A stretch of 64,000 nucleotides of DNA from CAVVIG01 sp050249955 (GTDB lineage: Bacteria; Acidobacteriota; Vicinamibacteria; Vicinamibacterales; CAVVIG01). The stretch is taken from contig JBFWPN010000003.1 of NCBI GenBank assembly GCA_050249955.1, forward strand, positions 186,001 through 250,000. The letters are read 5' to 3'. Position numbers and translations under genes: made by a program. A model generated the notes under the pieces. The model worked only from the letters and a program-made list of their open reading frames with translations, was not told the DNA's origin and did no database searches. Below are positions 8,403 through 15,076 of the stretch, piece after piece. Numbering within the stretch: the first letter of the stretch is position 1; each line of letters begins with the position of its first letter.

Positions 8403-9125
8403 CTATTGCAGATCGGACTCCAACGCGAACCACTCCACCAGCGCCAGGCCGACCTCGCCTGCCGTATCGGGACAGGTGGACGCATGGGCCGCCACGAAGG
8501 CCGACATCTGACGCGCGAGTGTCCGCTCGTCGGTGCCCGGTGCGGCCGGAACGCGTGCTGCGTAGTCGGCATCGGCATGCAGCCGCGCCAGATGGCACGA
8601 AACCGACAGGCCCACGCTGGTGGAGGCGACCGAATCGAAGGATCCGGTGCGCGGGTCCCACGTTTGGTGCCGCGCGGCACGCAGCAGTTCCTCGGCCAGC
8701 ATGCTGTACGGCAGGCGGCCGGTGAGGTCGAAGGCGGCGAGGAGGGCCGAGGCGCACCGCAGGTGCTCGAGCGGAGAGCGCCCCATCAGTCCGTCGCCCG
8801 GCTCGTACCGGGATCGGACGGCGTGTTCGAGCGCGTCGACCGCATCCGGCAGCGCGCCCGTCGACGCCTGCCGCAGCCGGTCGTCGTCTGACAGGACCGA
8901 GGCCAGGTCGAGGAGCCGGATCCACTCGATGCGGCGCCAGGTGTCGGGGTCGTGCCTGGCCCAGCCCAGGGCGTGGGTGAGCCCCTGCTCGGTGGCGTCG
9001 CGCAGCGCCGCATCCTGCAGGTGCGTGCATTCGTGGAGCAGGAACCGGACGGCGGACGGGCCGAACTCGTCCGGCGTGCGCGCCAGGAGGGTCGTCCGGG
9101 CCCAATCGATCGCGGCGCGCATCAC
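8403..9125 (-). CDS. Hypothetical helical protein with HECTH motif
   Basis: A protein of about 240 residues that I do not recognise. It is rich in helices with repeated Leu/Ala faces, recalling an alpha/alpha-barrel, and has no signal peptide or membrane segment. An HECTH sequence near residue 30 fits the HExxH metal-site pattern, but no further ligand is obvious, so peptidase function is not claimed. The start is uncertain: TTG 9131, GTG 9125 and ATG 9122 are in frame. GTG 9125 is chosen because a TATAAT on this strand ends exactly 6 bases before it, fitting the leaderless pattern seen elsewhere in the window. Confidence 0.7.
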   Translation of the reverse strand: MMRAAIDWARTTLLARTPDEFGPSAVRFLLHECTHLQDAALRDATEQGLTHALGWARHDPDTWRRIEWIRLLDLASVLSDDDRLRQASTGALPDAVDALEHAVRSRYEPGDGLMGRSPLEHLRCASALLAAFDLTGRLPYSMLAEELLRAARHQTWDPRTGSFDSVASTSVGLSVSCHLARLHADADYAARVPAAPGTDERTLARQMSAFVAAHASTCPDTAGEVGLALVEWFALESDLQ

Positions 9126-9131
9126 CGGCAA

Positions 9132-9139
9132 ATTATAAT
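9132..9139. promoter_or_regulatory. Palindromic shared -10 element (ATTATAAT)
   Basis: The 8-bp palindrome ATTATAAT contains TATAAT on both strands between divergent genes. On the minus strand it ends 6 bases before GTG 9125. On the plus strand it ends 12 bases before ATG 9152. No clear -35 element is seen on either side. Confidence 0.6.
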
Positions 9140-9151
9140 GACGGCATAGCG

Positions 9152-10153
9152 ATGACCCACACCATCACCCTCATTCCCGGCGACGGCATCGGTCCTGAAG
9201 TCACGGAAGCTGTCGTCCGCATCCTTGCCGCCTCGGGCGTCTCCATCGACTGGGACCGTCATGACGCCGGCGTCCTCGCGGTCGAGAAGGGGCTCGCGCC
9301 ACTGCCGATCGAGCTGCTCGACTCCATCCGCCGCAACCGGGTGGCCTTGAAGGGACCGGTGACCACGCCGATCGGCACCGGCTTCACGAGCGTGAACGTG
9401 GGGCTCCGCAAGGCGCTCGACCTGTTCGCCAACCTGCGGCCGGTCTGGAACATGCCGGGGATCGCGAGCCGGTACACCGGCATCGACATGGTCATCGTGC
9501 GCGAGAACACCGAGGACCTCTATGCCGGCCTCGAGCACCAGGTGGTGCCGGGCGTCGTCGAGAGCCTGAAGATCATCACGGAGAAGGCCTCGACCCGGAT
9601 CGCACGGTTCGCCTTCGAGTATGCGCGGCAGCACGGGCGTCGCAAGGTCACGTCGATTCACAAGGCCAACATCATGAAGCTGAGCGACGGCCTCTTCATC
9701 GAGAGCGCCCGTGCCGTCGCCCGCGACTTCCCGGACATTGCGTACGACGAGAAGATCGTCGATGCGGCGTGCATGCACCTGGTGATGAAGCCCGAGCAGT
9801 TCGACGTGCTGGTGATGCCGAACCTGTACGGCGACATCGTGTCGGACCTCTGCGCCGGCCTGGTCGGCGGGCTCGGCGTCGTCGGTGCCGCGAACCTGGG
9901 CAGCGAGGTCGGCGTGTTCGAGGCGGTGCACGGCAGCGCCCCCGACATCGCGGGGAAGAACTTCGCCAATCCGACGGCACTGCTCCTGTCCGCCGTGCTG
10001 ATGCTGCGGCACATCGGCGAGGGGGCCGCGGCCGACCGGGTCGTGCGCGCCCTGAACCGCGTGCTGGAGTCGGGCGAGTCGCGCACGCGAGACCTCGGCG
10101 GCACCACGTCCACGTTCGCATTCGCCGACGCGGTCTGCCAGGCCATGGCCTGA
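9152..10153 (+). CDS. NAD-type isocitrate/isopropylmalate dehydrogenase family protein (isocitrate dehydrogenase)
   Basis: Oxidative decarboxylation of isocitrate in the TCA cycle is the likeliest role. The 333-residue chain has the beta-decarboxylating dehydrogenase hallmarks: the N-terminal LIPGDGIGPEV, the substrate loop GPVTTPIGTGFTSVNVGLRK whose Ser-x-Asn pattern is typical of isocitrate rather than isopropylmalate enzymes, the NTEDLYAG segment, an NLYGDIVSDL metal-site segment and HGSAPDIAGKNFANPTALL. Its length fits the short NAD-linked subgroup. No leu genes are adjacent, which also argues against LeuB. A homoisocitrate or tartrate dehydrogenase activity cannot be excluded by sequence reading alone. 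Confidence 0.87.
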   Translation: MTHTITLIPGDGIGPEVTEAVVRILAASGVSIDWDRHDAGVLAVEKGLAPLPIELLDSIRRNRVALKGPVTTPIGTGFTSVNVGLRKALDLFANLRPVWNMPGIASRYTGIDMVIVRENTEDLYAGLEHQVVPGVVESLKIITEKASTRIARFAFEYARQHGRRKVTSIHKANIMKLSDGLFIESARAVARDFPDIAYDEKIVDAACMHLVMKPEQFDVLVMPNLYGDIVSDLCAGLVGGLGVVGAANLGSEVGVFEAVHGSAPDIAGKNFANPTALLLSAVLMLRHIGEGAAADRVVRALNRVLESGESRTRDLGGTTSTFAFADAVCQAMA

Positions 10154-10162
10154 CCCCCGTGC

Positions 10163-10168
10163 TATAGT
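10163..10168 (+). promoter_or_regulatory. Candidate -10 element (TATAGT), near-leaderless
   Basis: TATAGT ends 10 bases before ATG 10179, so transcription from it would start within a few bases of the start codon. It lies in the 25-base gap after the isocitrate dehydrogenase gene and would allow independent expression of the acyltransferase. Confidence 0.45.
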
Positions 10169-10178
10169 CCGAGCATCC

Positions 10179-11300
10179 ATGCTGGACGACATCGCCCAGG
10201 CTGTCCTGGCGCGTGACGAAGTCGCCAAGTACCTTCGCGGGAGTCTGGGCGAGAGGGGCGAGCAGGCGCGGGAACGCGTCTACGCCTATCTCGAGGAACT
10301 GAGAACCACGCAGCGCCCATCCATCTACCGGGCGCTGCAGCATCCCCTGTACCCGATCCTCCGCAAGATCGAGCGTCACCACGAGAACCTCCAGCATGTG
10401 ACGCAGGCGGTCCGTTCGCATCGCCTGGTGTATGCGTCGAACCACAAGAGCCACACCGACTACCTGGTGGAGCCGCTCGTGCTCGACGACAACGAGGTTC
10501 GCCCGCCGCTCATTGCCGCCGGCATCAACCTGTTCGGCGGACCGCTCGGCCTCATCCACAAGCACGTCACCGGGGCGATCCCGATCCGGCGCAACACGAA
10601 GGATCCGGCGTACCTGATCACCCTCAAGGCCTACGTGGCCGAGATCCTGAAGAGGCACGACATCTTCTTCTATCCGGAGGGTGGACGCAGCTACAGCGGC
10701 GAGCTGAAGCCGGCCAAGACAGGGCTGCTGCACGCGGCGCTGCAGGCCGAGTGTCCGGACCTGGTCATCGTGCCGGTCGCGATCGCCTACGACCTCGTGC
10801 TCGAGGATCACATCCTCGCCAGGCAGGGCACCAAGAAGCGGCAGCGGCCGTTCTCGCGCGAGGTGGCCGAGATGGTGCGCTACGCCGTCGGCTATCGGTC
10901 GCGTGCCTTCGTCACCTTCGGCGCACCGATCAGCGTGGCCGGGTACGACCCGAACTCGCGGACCGAGGTGCTGGAACTCGGGCGCCTCGTGCGGCAGCGC
11001 ATCGGCGACCAGGTGAAGGTGCTGCCCACCGCCCTCTTCGCCGCGGCCATGCGCCCCTCCATCACCCGCCGCGACCTGGAGCAGCGCATCGACCGCATGC
11101 TCGGCGAACTGGCCGCGCGCCACGCGAACCTGGCCGTGTCGAGCGGCCGGCAGGCCGTGGAGGAAGCGGCCGAATCCCTCGAGACGCGCGGCATCGTGGT
11201 GCTCGAGAAGGGCCGGTTCCGGGTGCGGGAACGCAACGTGCTGAAATTCTACGGGCGCTCGATCGAGCACCTGCTGGTCACGCCCGGCCGCACACACTGA
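10179..11300 (+). CDS. Glycerol-3-phosphate/1-acylglycerol-phosphate acyltransferase (PlsB-like)
   Basis: A 373-residue acyltransferase of phospholipid synthesis. Acyltransferase block I reads SNHKSHTDYL, with the catalytic His and Asp in the HxxxxD pattern of the PlsB/GPAT group. Block II is near IPIRRN and block III reads YPEGGRSYSGEL, close to the EGGRSR(T/S)G of PlsB. It is much shorter than E. coli PlsB (about 800 residues), so it is a compact GPAT/DHAPAT-like form. The N-terminal region (1-70) is helical and unassigned. Which of sn-1 or sn-2 acylation it carries out cannot be decided here. Confidence 0.83.
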   Translation: MLDDIAQAVLARDEVAKYLRGSLGERGEQARERVYAYLEELRTTQRPSIYRALQHPLYPILRKIERHHENLQHVTQAVRSHRLVYASNHKSHTDYLVEPLVLDDNEVRPPLIAAGINLFGGPLGLIHKHVTGAIPIRRNTKDPAYLITLKAYVAEILKRHDIFFYPEGGRSYSGELKPAKTGLLHAALQAECPDLVIVPVAIAYDLVLEDHILARQGTKKRQRPFSREVAEMVRYAVGYRSRAFVTFGAPISVAGYDPNSRTEVLELGRLVRQRIGDQVKVLPTALFAAAMRPSITRRDLEQRIDRMLGELAARHANLAVSSGRQAVEEAAESLETRGIVVLEKGRFRVRERNVLKFYGRSIEHLLVTPGRTH

Positions 11301-11377
11301 CGCACCCTGCAGCACGGCTGCAACCGGCCCGATACTCAGGGTGTCTTAAGAGTGACGTCCGGTCCGGCCGGTGAGCC

Positions 11378-12310
11378 ATGCTCGACAACGCGTCCAAGGC
11401 GTTCTTCCACCTCCTCGCCCAGAGCGGCTTCGTACGCACCGTTGCGTCCCGATACGGGATGCGTCACGAGCGGGCGTTCGCGCGGCGCTTCATCGCGGGT
11501 GAAACGGTGGAGGAGGCCATCGCCGCCGCCCGGGCGATCGAGGCGCGTGGCCTGCTGCACACGCTCGACCAGCTGGGCGAAAGCGTGACGTCGCTGGCCG
11601 AAGCCGACGCCGCCACGAAGAACTACCTGGCCGTGGTCGACGCGGTGAAGGCCGCAGGCATCATCCGCAACCTCTCCCTCAAGCTGACCCAGCTCGGCCT
11701 TGACGTGGACCGCGCCTCCACCATCGACAACCTGCGGAAGATCCTCGAGCGCGCAGACGGGTTCTTCATCCGGATCGACATGGAGAGCTCGGCCTACACC
11801 GAGGTGACGCTCGACATCTTCGAGATCCTCTGGGAGCAGGGCTACCACAACATCGGCGTGGTGCTGCAGGCCGACCTGTACAGGACGGCGAAGGACGAGG
11901 CGCGGATCAGCGCCCTCGGCGGGCGCGTCCGGCTGGTCAAGGGGGCCTATCGCGAGTCGAAGACCGTCGCCTACCAGAAGAAGGCCGATGTGGACGCGCA
12001 GTTCGCCGCGCTGACCCGGACCCTGCTCGAGCGGGGCACCTACCCGGCCATTGCCACCCACGACATCAACATGATCACGGTGGCGAAGGAGCATGCGGCC
12101 GCGCTGGGGCTCGGCAGGGACGCCTTCGAGTTCCAGATGCTGTACGGCATCCGGCGCGACCTGCAGCAGGCGCTCGTCCGCGAGGGCTACCGCGTCCGCG
12201 TCTACGTCCCGTTCGGTCGGCAGTGGTTCCCCTACTTCATGCGCCGGCTCGGCGAGCGGCCAGCCAACCTCATGTTCGTCCTGCGCGGCATCGCCGCCGA
12301 TCGTGGGTAG
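11378..12310 (+). CDS. Proline dehydrogenase (monofunctional)
   Basis: A 310-residue FAD enzyme that oxidises proline to pyrroline-5-carboxylate, the first step of proline catabolism. Family motifs include RLVKGAYRE, ATHDINM, FEFQMLYGIR, VRVYVPFG and YFMRRLGERPAN; the paired Arg residues of the last motif bind the proline carboxylate. It is the stand-alone PRODH form, as in Bacillus and Thermus, not the PutA fusion. No P5C dehydrogenase is adjacent. A GGTGAG sequence shortly before the ATG may be the ribosome site. The gene ends with TAG directly at the edge of a family A repeat. Confidence 0.93.
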   Translation: MLDNASKAFFHLLAQSGFVRTVASRYGMRHERAFARRFIAGETVEEAIAAARAIEARGLLHTLDQLGESVTSLAEADAATKNYLAVVDAVKAAGIIRNLSLKLTQLGLDVDRASTIDNLRKILERADGFFIRIDMESSAYTEVTLDIFEILWEQGYHNIGVVLQADLYRTAKDEARISALGGRVRLVKGAYRESKTVAYQKKADVDAQFAALTRTLLERGTYPAIATHDINMITVAKEHAAALGLGRDAFEFQMLYGIRRDLQQALVREGYRVRVYVPFGRQWFPYFMRRLGERPANLMFVLRGIAADRG

Positions 12311-12380
12311 TTTCGTTCCGACTTCAGAACGGAAAAGTCAGAACTCAGGAGTTCTGGCTTCTGCGTTCTGACTTCTGAGC
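12311..12380. repeat. Intergenic repeat family A, copy 1
   Basis: A tract of units such as GTCAGAACTC, GTTCTGACTT and CTTCTGAG that starts directly after the proline dehydrogenase stop. It contains perfect inverted pairs: CAGAACT/AGTTCTG with a 4-base loop, enclosed by AAGTCAGAAC/GTTCTGACTT. Related tracts lie at about 19162-19224 and 39178-39232. The left edge TCGTTCCGA is shared with the 39 kb copy. It could work as a transcription-end hairpin. Confidence 0.72.
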
Positions 12381-12478
12381 CCGGAACGGCCCGGCATGCC
12401 ACTTGATCTCTGCGATATCCGTCGGAGCGAACGGATGCCCGCGCGCCGCGTGCATCCAGCTCCGGGAGGAGCGGAGGC

Positions 12479-12712
12479 ATGTCGACCGACTACTCGACGC
12501 GGCTGCGCCAGTTCGTCTGTGGACTCCAGGGACACGAGACCCTGCTGCAGTTCGGACGTGGGCGTCTGAGCCTGCGCTGCGTGTCCTGCGGGCACGAAAC
12601 CCCGGGCTGGGACATCAAGACCCGGGCGACGGGCCACGACACCGAGCCCGCAACCCCCAGGCGTCGCTGGCGGCTGCTGCCGCACCTGGCGGGTGCCCGC
12701 CGCATGGCGTGA
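12479..12712 (+). CDS. Small conserved-type protein with CVSCG motif
   Basis: A 77-residue protein of unknown function. It has a single Cys near position 14 (FVCGLQGHE), then a CVSCGHETPGWD segment around residues 38-50 that resembles half of a zinc ribbon, and ends in a basic tail. Two Cys plus neighbouring His residues could bind a metal. No export signal is seen. It is preceded by a repeat element and followed by a GC-rich hairpin, so it appears to be its own transcription unit. Confidence 0.6.
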   Translation: MSTDYSTRLRQFVCGLQGHETLLQFGRGRLSLRCVSCGHETPGWDIKTRATGHDTEPATPRRRWRLLPHLAGARRMA

Positions 12713-12743
12713 ACCTGACGTCCACCGTCGCGTGAGGCGACAG

Positions 12744-12770
12744 CCCCGCGCGCTTCGCGCGTGGTCGGGG
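12744..12770. terminator. GC-rich hairpin after the CVSCG protein gene
   Basis: CCCCG at 12744-12748 pairs with CGGGG at 12766-12770, enclosing an inner CGCG/CGCG stem with a CTT loop. It lies 32 bases after the stop of the small protein gene and before the -10-like element of the SDR gene. Confidence 0.5.
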
Positions 12771-12782
12771 TTCGTGGTTAGC

Positions 12783-12788
12783 TATAGC
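12783..12788 (+). promoter_or_regulatory. Candidate -10 element (TATAGC), near-leaderless
   Basis: TATAGC ends 8 bases before ATG 12797 of the SDR gene, with no Shine-Dalgarno between. It fits the leaderless pattern found before many genes in this window and would drive the SDR-cca pair. Confidence 0.45.
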
Positions 12789-12796
12789 AGCCGACC

Positions 12797-13588
12797 ATGA
12801 ACACCGTCATCGCCATCACCGGGGCGTCCGCCGGAATCGGATACGCCACCGCCCTCCACCTGGCCGGGCAGGGCGCGTCCGTGGCCATCTGCGCCCGTCG
12901 ATCCGACCGCCTCGAGCAGGCCGCCGCCGCCATCCGGCAGGCGGGCGGCCGCGCGCTGCCCCTGGTCGCCGATGTCACCCGTCCCGATGACATGCAGGCG
13001 CTGGTCGACGGCACCGTGCGCGAGTTCGGGCGCCTCGACGTGATGATGTGCAACGCCGGGTTCGGCATCTACGGCGAGCTCGATCGCGTGACGCCCGATC
13101 AGATGCGCCAGATCATGGACGTCAACTTCAACGGGACGTTCCTCGCCGCCCGCGCGGCCCTGCCGCAGTTCCGCGCCCAGGGCTCCGGGCACCTCATCAT
13201 CGTCTCGTCGATCGTCGGCCGGCGCGGCATCCCGTTCATGGGTCCGTACGCAGCGACCAAGTTCGCACAGGTCGGACTGGCCGAGTGCCTGCGTGCGGAG
13301 CTGGCCGGCAGCGGCATCCATGTCTCGGTCGTCTATCCGATCTCCACCGAGACCGAGTTCCACGGCGTGATGACACGCCACTCTGGGTTTGCCACGCGCG
13401 CCAGCGGCCCCAGGCAGTCGCCCGACGTGGTGGCCCAGGCCATCGCACGCGCCATCAGGACACCGGTTCCCGAGATCTACCCGTACCGCCTCTCCAAGGG
13501 CCTGTCGGTCCTCGCCGTGCTCGCCCCCGGCCTCTGCGACCGCCTCACGACACGATGGAGGCGCGAGCCCCTGAGGGACACGCCATGA
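12797..13588 (+). CDS. Short-chain dehydrogenase/reductase (SDR family)
   Basis: A classical NAD(P)-dependent SDR of 263 residues. The cofactor motif GASAGIGYAT is at the N-terminus (about 8-17), an NAGFG motif is near 90, the catalytic Ser is in IVSSIVGRRG and the YxxxK pair in YAATKFAQ. An Arg pair after the second strand (CARRSDR) hints at NADP. The substrate is unknown. The stop overlaps the start of the CCA-adding enzyme gene (ATGA), so the two are probably translationally coupled, although no functional tie is evident. Confidence 0.9.
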   Translation: MNTVIAITGASAGIGYATALHLAGQGASVAICARRSDRLEQAAAAIRQAGGRALPLVADVTRPDDMQALVDGTVREFGRLDVMMCNAGFGIYGELDRVTPDQMRQIMDVNFNGTFLAARAALPQFRAQGSGHLIIVSSIVGRRGIPFMGPYAATKFAQVGLAECLRAELAGSGIHVSVVYPISTETEFHGVMTRHSGFATRASGPRQSPDVVAQAIARAIRTPVPEIYPYRLSKGLSVLAVLAPGLCDRLTTRWRREPLRDTP

Positions 13589-14958
13589 CACGACCCGTGA
13601 CGTCCGCCCCGCACGAGCGGGTGCTGGCCATCGCGGCTGCCGTGCAGCGCGCGGGCGGGCGCGCGCTCGTGGTTGGTGGCTGGGTGCGCGACCGACTGCT
13701 CGGGATCGAGTCCAAGGACGTCGACCTCGAGGTGTTCGGCGTGGACGCCGGCCGCCTCCGCGAGCTGCTCGAGACGTTCGGACGCGTGGAGACGGTCGGC
13801 GCCAGCTTCCAGGTGTTCAAGTGCGGCGACATCGACGTGTCGCTGCCACGCCGCGAGTCGAAGTCGGGGCGCGGACACAAGGGGTTCACCGTCACGGGCG
13901 ACCCCTCCATGAGCGTGCCCGACGCCGCGCGCCGCCGCGACTTCACGGTGAACGCCATCTCGTTCGACCCGCTGACCGGCGAGTACGTCGACCCCTGCAA
14001 TGGGCAGGACGACCTGCGCCGGCGGATCCTCCGCGTCGTGGATCCGGCGAGCTTCCCGGACGACAGCCTCCGCGTGCTGCGCGCCGTTCAGTTCGCCGCA
14101 CGGTTCGGGCTCGTGCTCGAGGAGGCCAGCCGCGACATCTGCCGCGCGATCCCGCTCGACGACCTGCCGGCCGAGCGGATCTGGGGTGAAGTCGAGAAGT
14201 TGCTGGCGGCGCCCCGACCGTCGGTCGGGCTCGCCCTCGCACTCGACCTGGGCATCGTCGAGCGGCTGTGGCCCGAGCTGCACGCGCTGGTGGGCTGCCC
14301 GCAGGAACCGGAGTGGCACCCGGAAGGTGACGTGTGGGTGCACACGCTCCAGGTGGTGGACCAGGCGCGCACGCGCGTGGACGACCTGCCCCGGCCGCAG
14401 CGCCTGGCGGTGATGCTGGGGGCCGTCTGCCACGACTTCGGCAAGCCGAAGACCACGGCGTTCAGCGACGGACGGATCCGCTCCATCGACCACGAGGCGC
14501 AGGGGGTCGAGCCGGCATCCCGCTTCCTCGACCGGCTGAACGTGCACTCGATCGATGGCTACGACGTGCGATGGCAGGTGCTCGGCATGACCGAGCAGCA
14601 CTTGAAGCCCGGGATGTGGTTCAAGGCGCCGACGCCGGTCGGCGACGGGGCGTTCCGTCGGCTCGCGCAGAAGGTGGACCTCGAGCTGCTCGCGCGGCTC
14701 GCCAAGTCCGACTGCCTCGGGCGCGAGCCGGGCGTGTTCAACTGCCAGGCGATGGACTGGTTCCTCGACCGTGCACGAGCGCTCGGCGTGCAGCATGCGC
14801 CGCCGTCACCCATCCTGCTCGGTCGGCACCTGATCGAGCTCGGTGTCCGGCCCGGTCCGCGCATGGGTGGGATCCTGAAGGCGGTCTACGAACAGCAGCT
14901 CGATGGCAGCGTCACCAGCCTGGACGAGGCGCTCGCGGCTGCGCGAGGGCTCATCTGA
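13585..14958 (+). CDS. cca: CCA tRNA nucleotidyltransferase / poly(A) polymerase family with HD domain
   Basis: A 457-residue nucleotidyltransferase that adds or repairs the tRNA 3' CCA end. The class II head has VVGGWVRDRLLG and the metal-binding KDVDLEVFG, followed by RRRDFTVNAISFD, YVDPCNGQDDLRRRILR and the neck-region VLRAVQFAARFGL. A C-terminal HD domain is marked by HTLQVV and CHDFGKPKT, which suggests additional phosphatase or phosphodiesterase activity. Start ATG 13585 overlaps the SDR stop by 4 bases. The 3' end overlaps the end of a minus-strand TPR fragment by 8 bases. Confidence 0.93.
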   Translation: MTRPVTSAPHERVLAIAAAVQRAGGRALVVGGWVRDRLLGIESKDVDLEVFGVDAGRLRELLETFGRVETVGASFQVFKCGDIDVSLPRRESKSGRGHKGFTVTGDPSMSVPDAARRRDFTVNAISFDPLTGEYVDPCNGQDDLRRRILRVVDPASFPDDSLRVLRAVQFAARFGLVLEEASRDICRAIPLDDLPAERIWGEVEKLLAAPRPSVGLALALDLGIVERLWPELHALVGCPQEPEWHPEGDVWVHTLQVVDQARTRVDDLPRPQRLAVMLGAVCHDFGKPKTTAFSDGRIRSIDHEAQGVEPASRFLDRLNVHSIDGYDVRWQVLGMTEQHLKPGMWFKAPTPVGDGAFRRLAQKVDLELLARLAKSDCLGREPGVFNCQAMDWFLDRARALGVQHAPPSPILLGRHLIELGVRPGPRMGGILKAVYEQQLDGSVTSLDEALAAARGLI

Positions 14959-15076
14959 GGCCCAGTGCCTGATCCAGGTTGCGCTGGGCATCGGCGTAGC
15001 CAGGCCGCAACCGAAGGGCCTCCCTGAACTCCGCGATCGCCTCGGGCACGCGGCCACGTGCGGCGAGCGCCGCGGC
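14951..15076 (-). pseudogene. In-frame TPR tail fragment following the M16 peptidase stop
   Basis: On the minus strand, directly after the peptidase stop codon and in the same frame, about 41 codons read as a clean TPR end: ALAARGRVPEAIAEFREALR followed by a LRPGYADAQRNL segment, then a stop. There is no start codon or preceding TPR unit. It is probably the remnant of a TPR gene 3' end joined here by deletion, or a tail of the peptidase cut off by a new stop codon. Confidence 0.6.

Noticed and set aside
12403..12735. Alternative frame of about 110 codons around the CVSCG gene
   Set aside because: It overlaps the better-supported 77-residue gene in another frame and has no recognisable motif.
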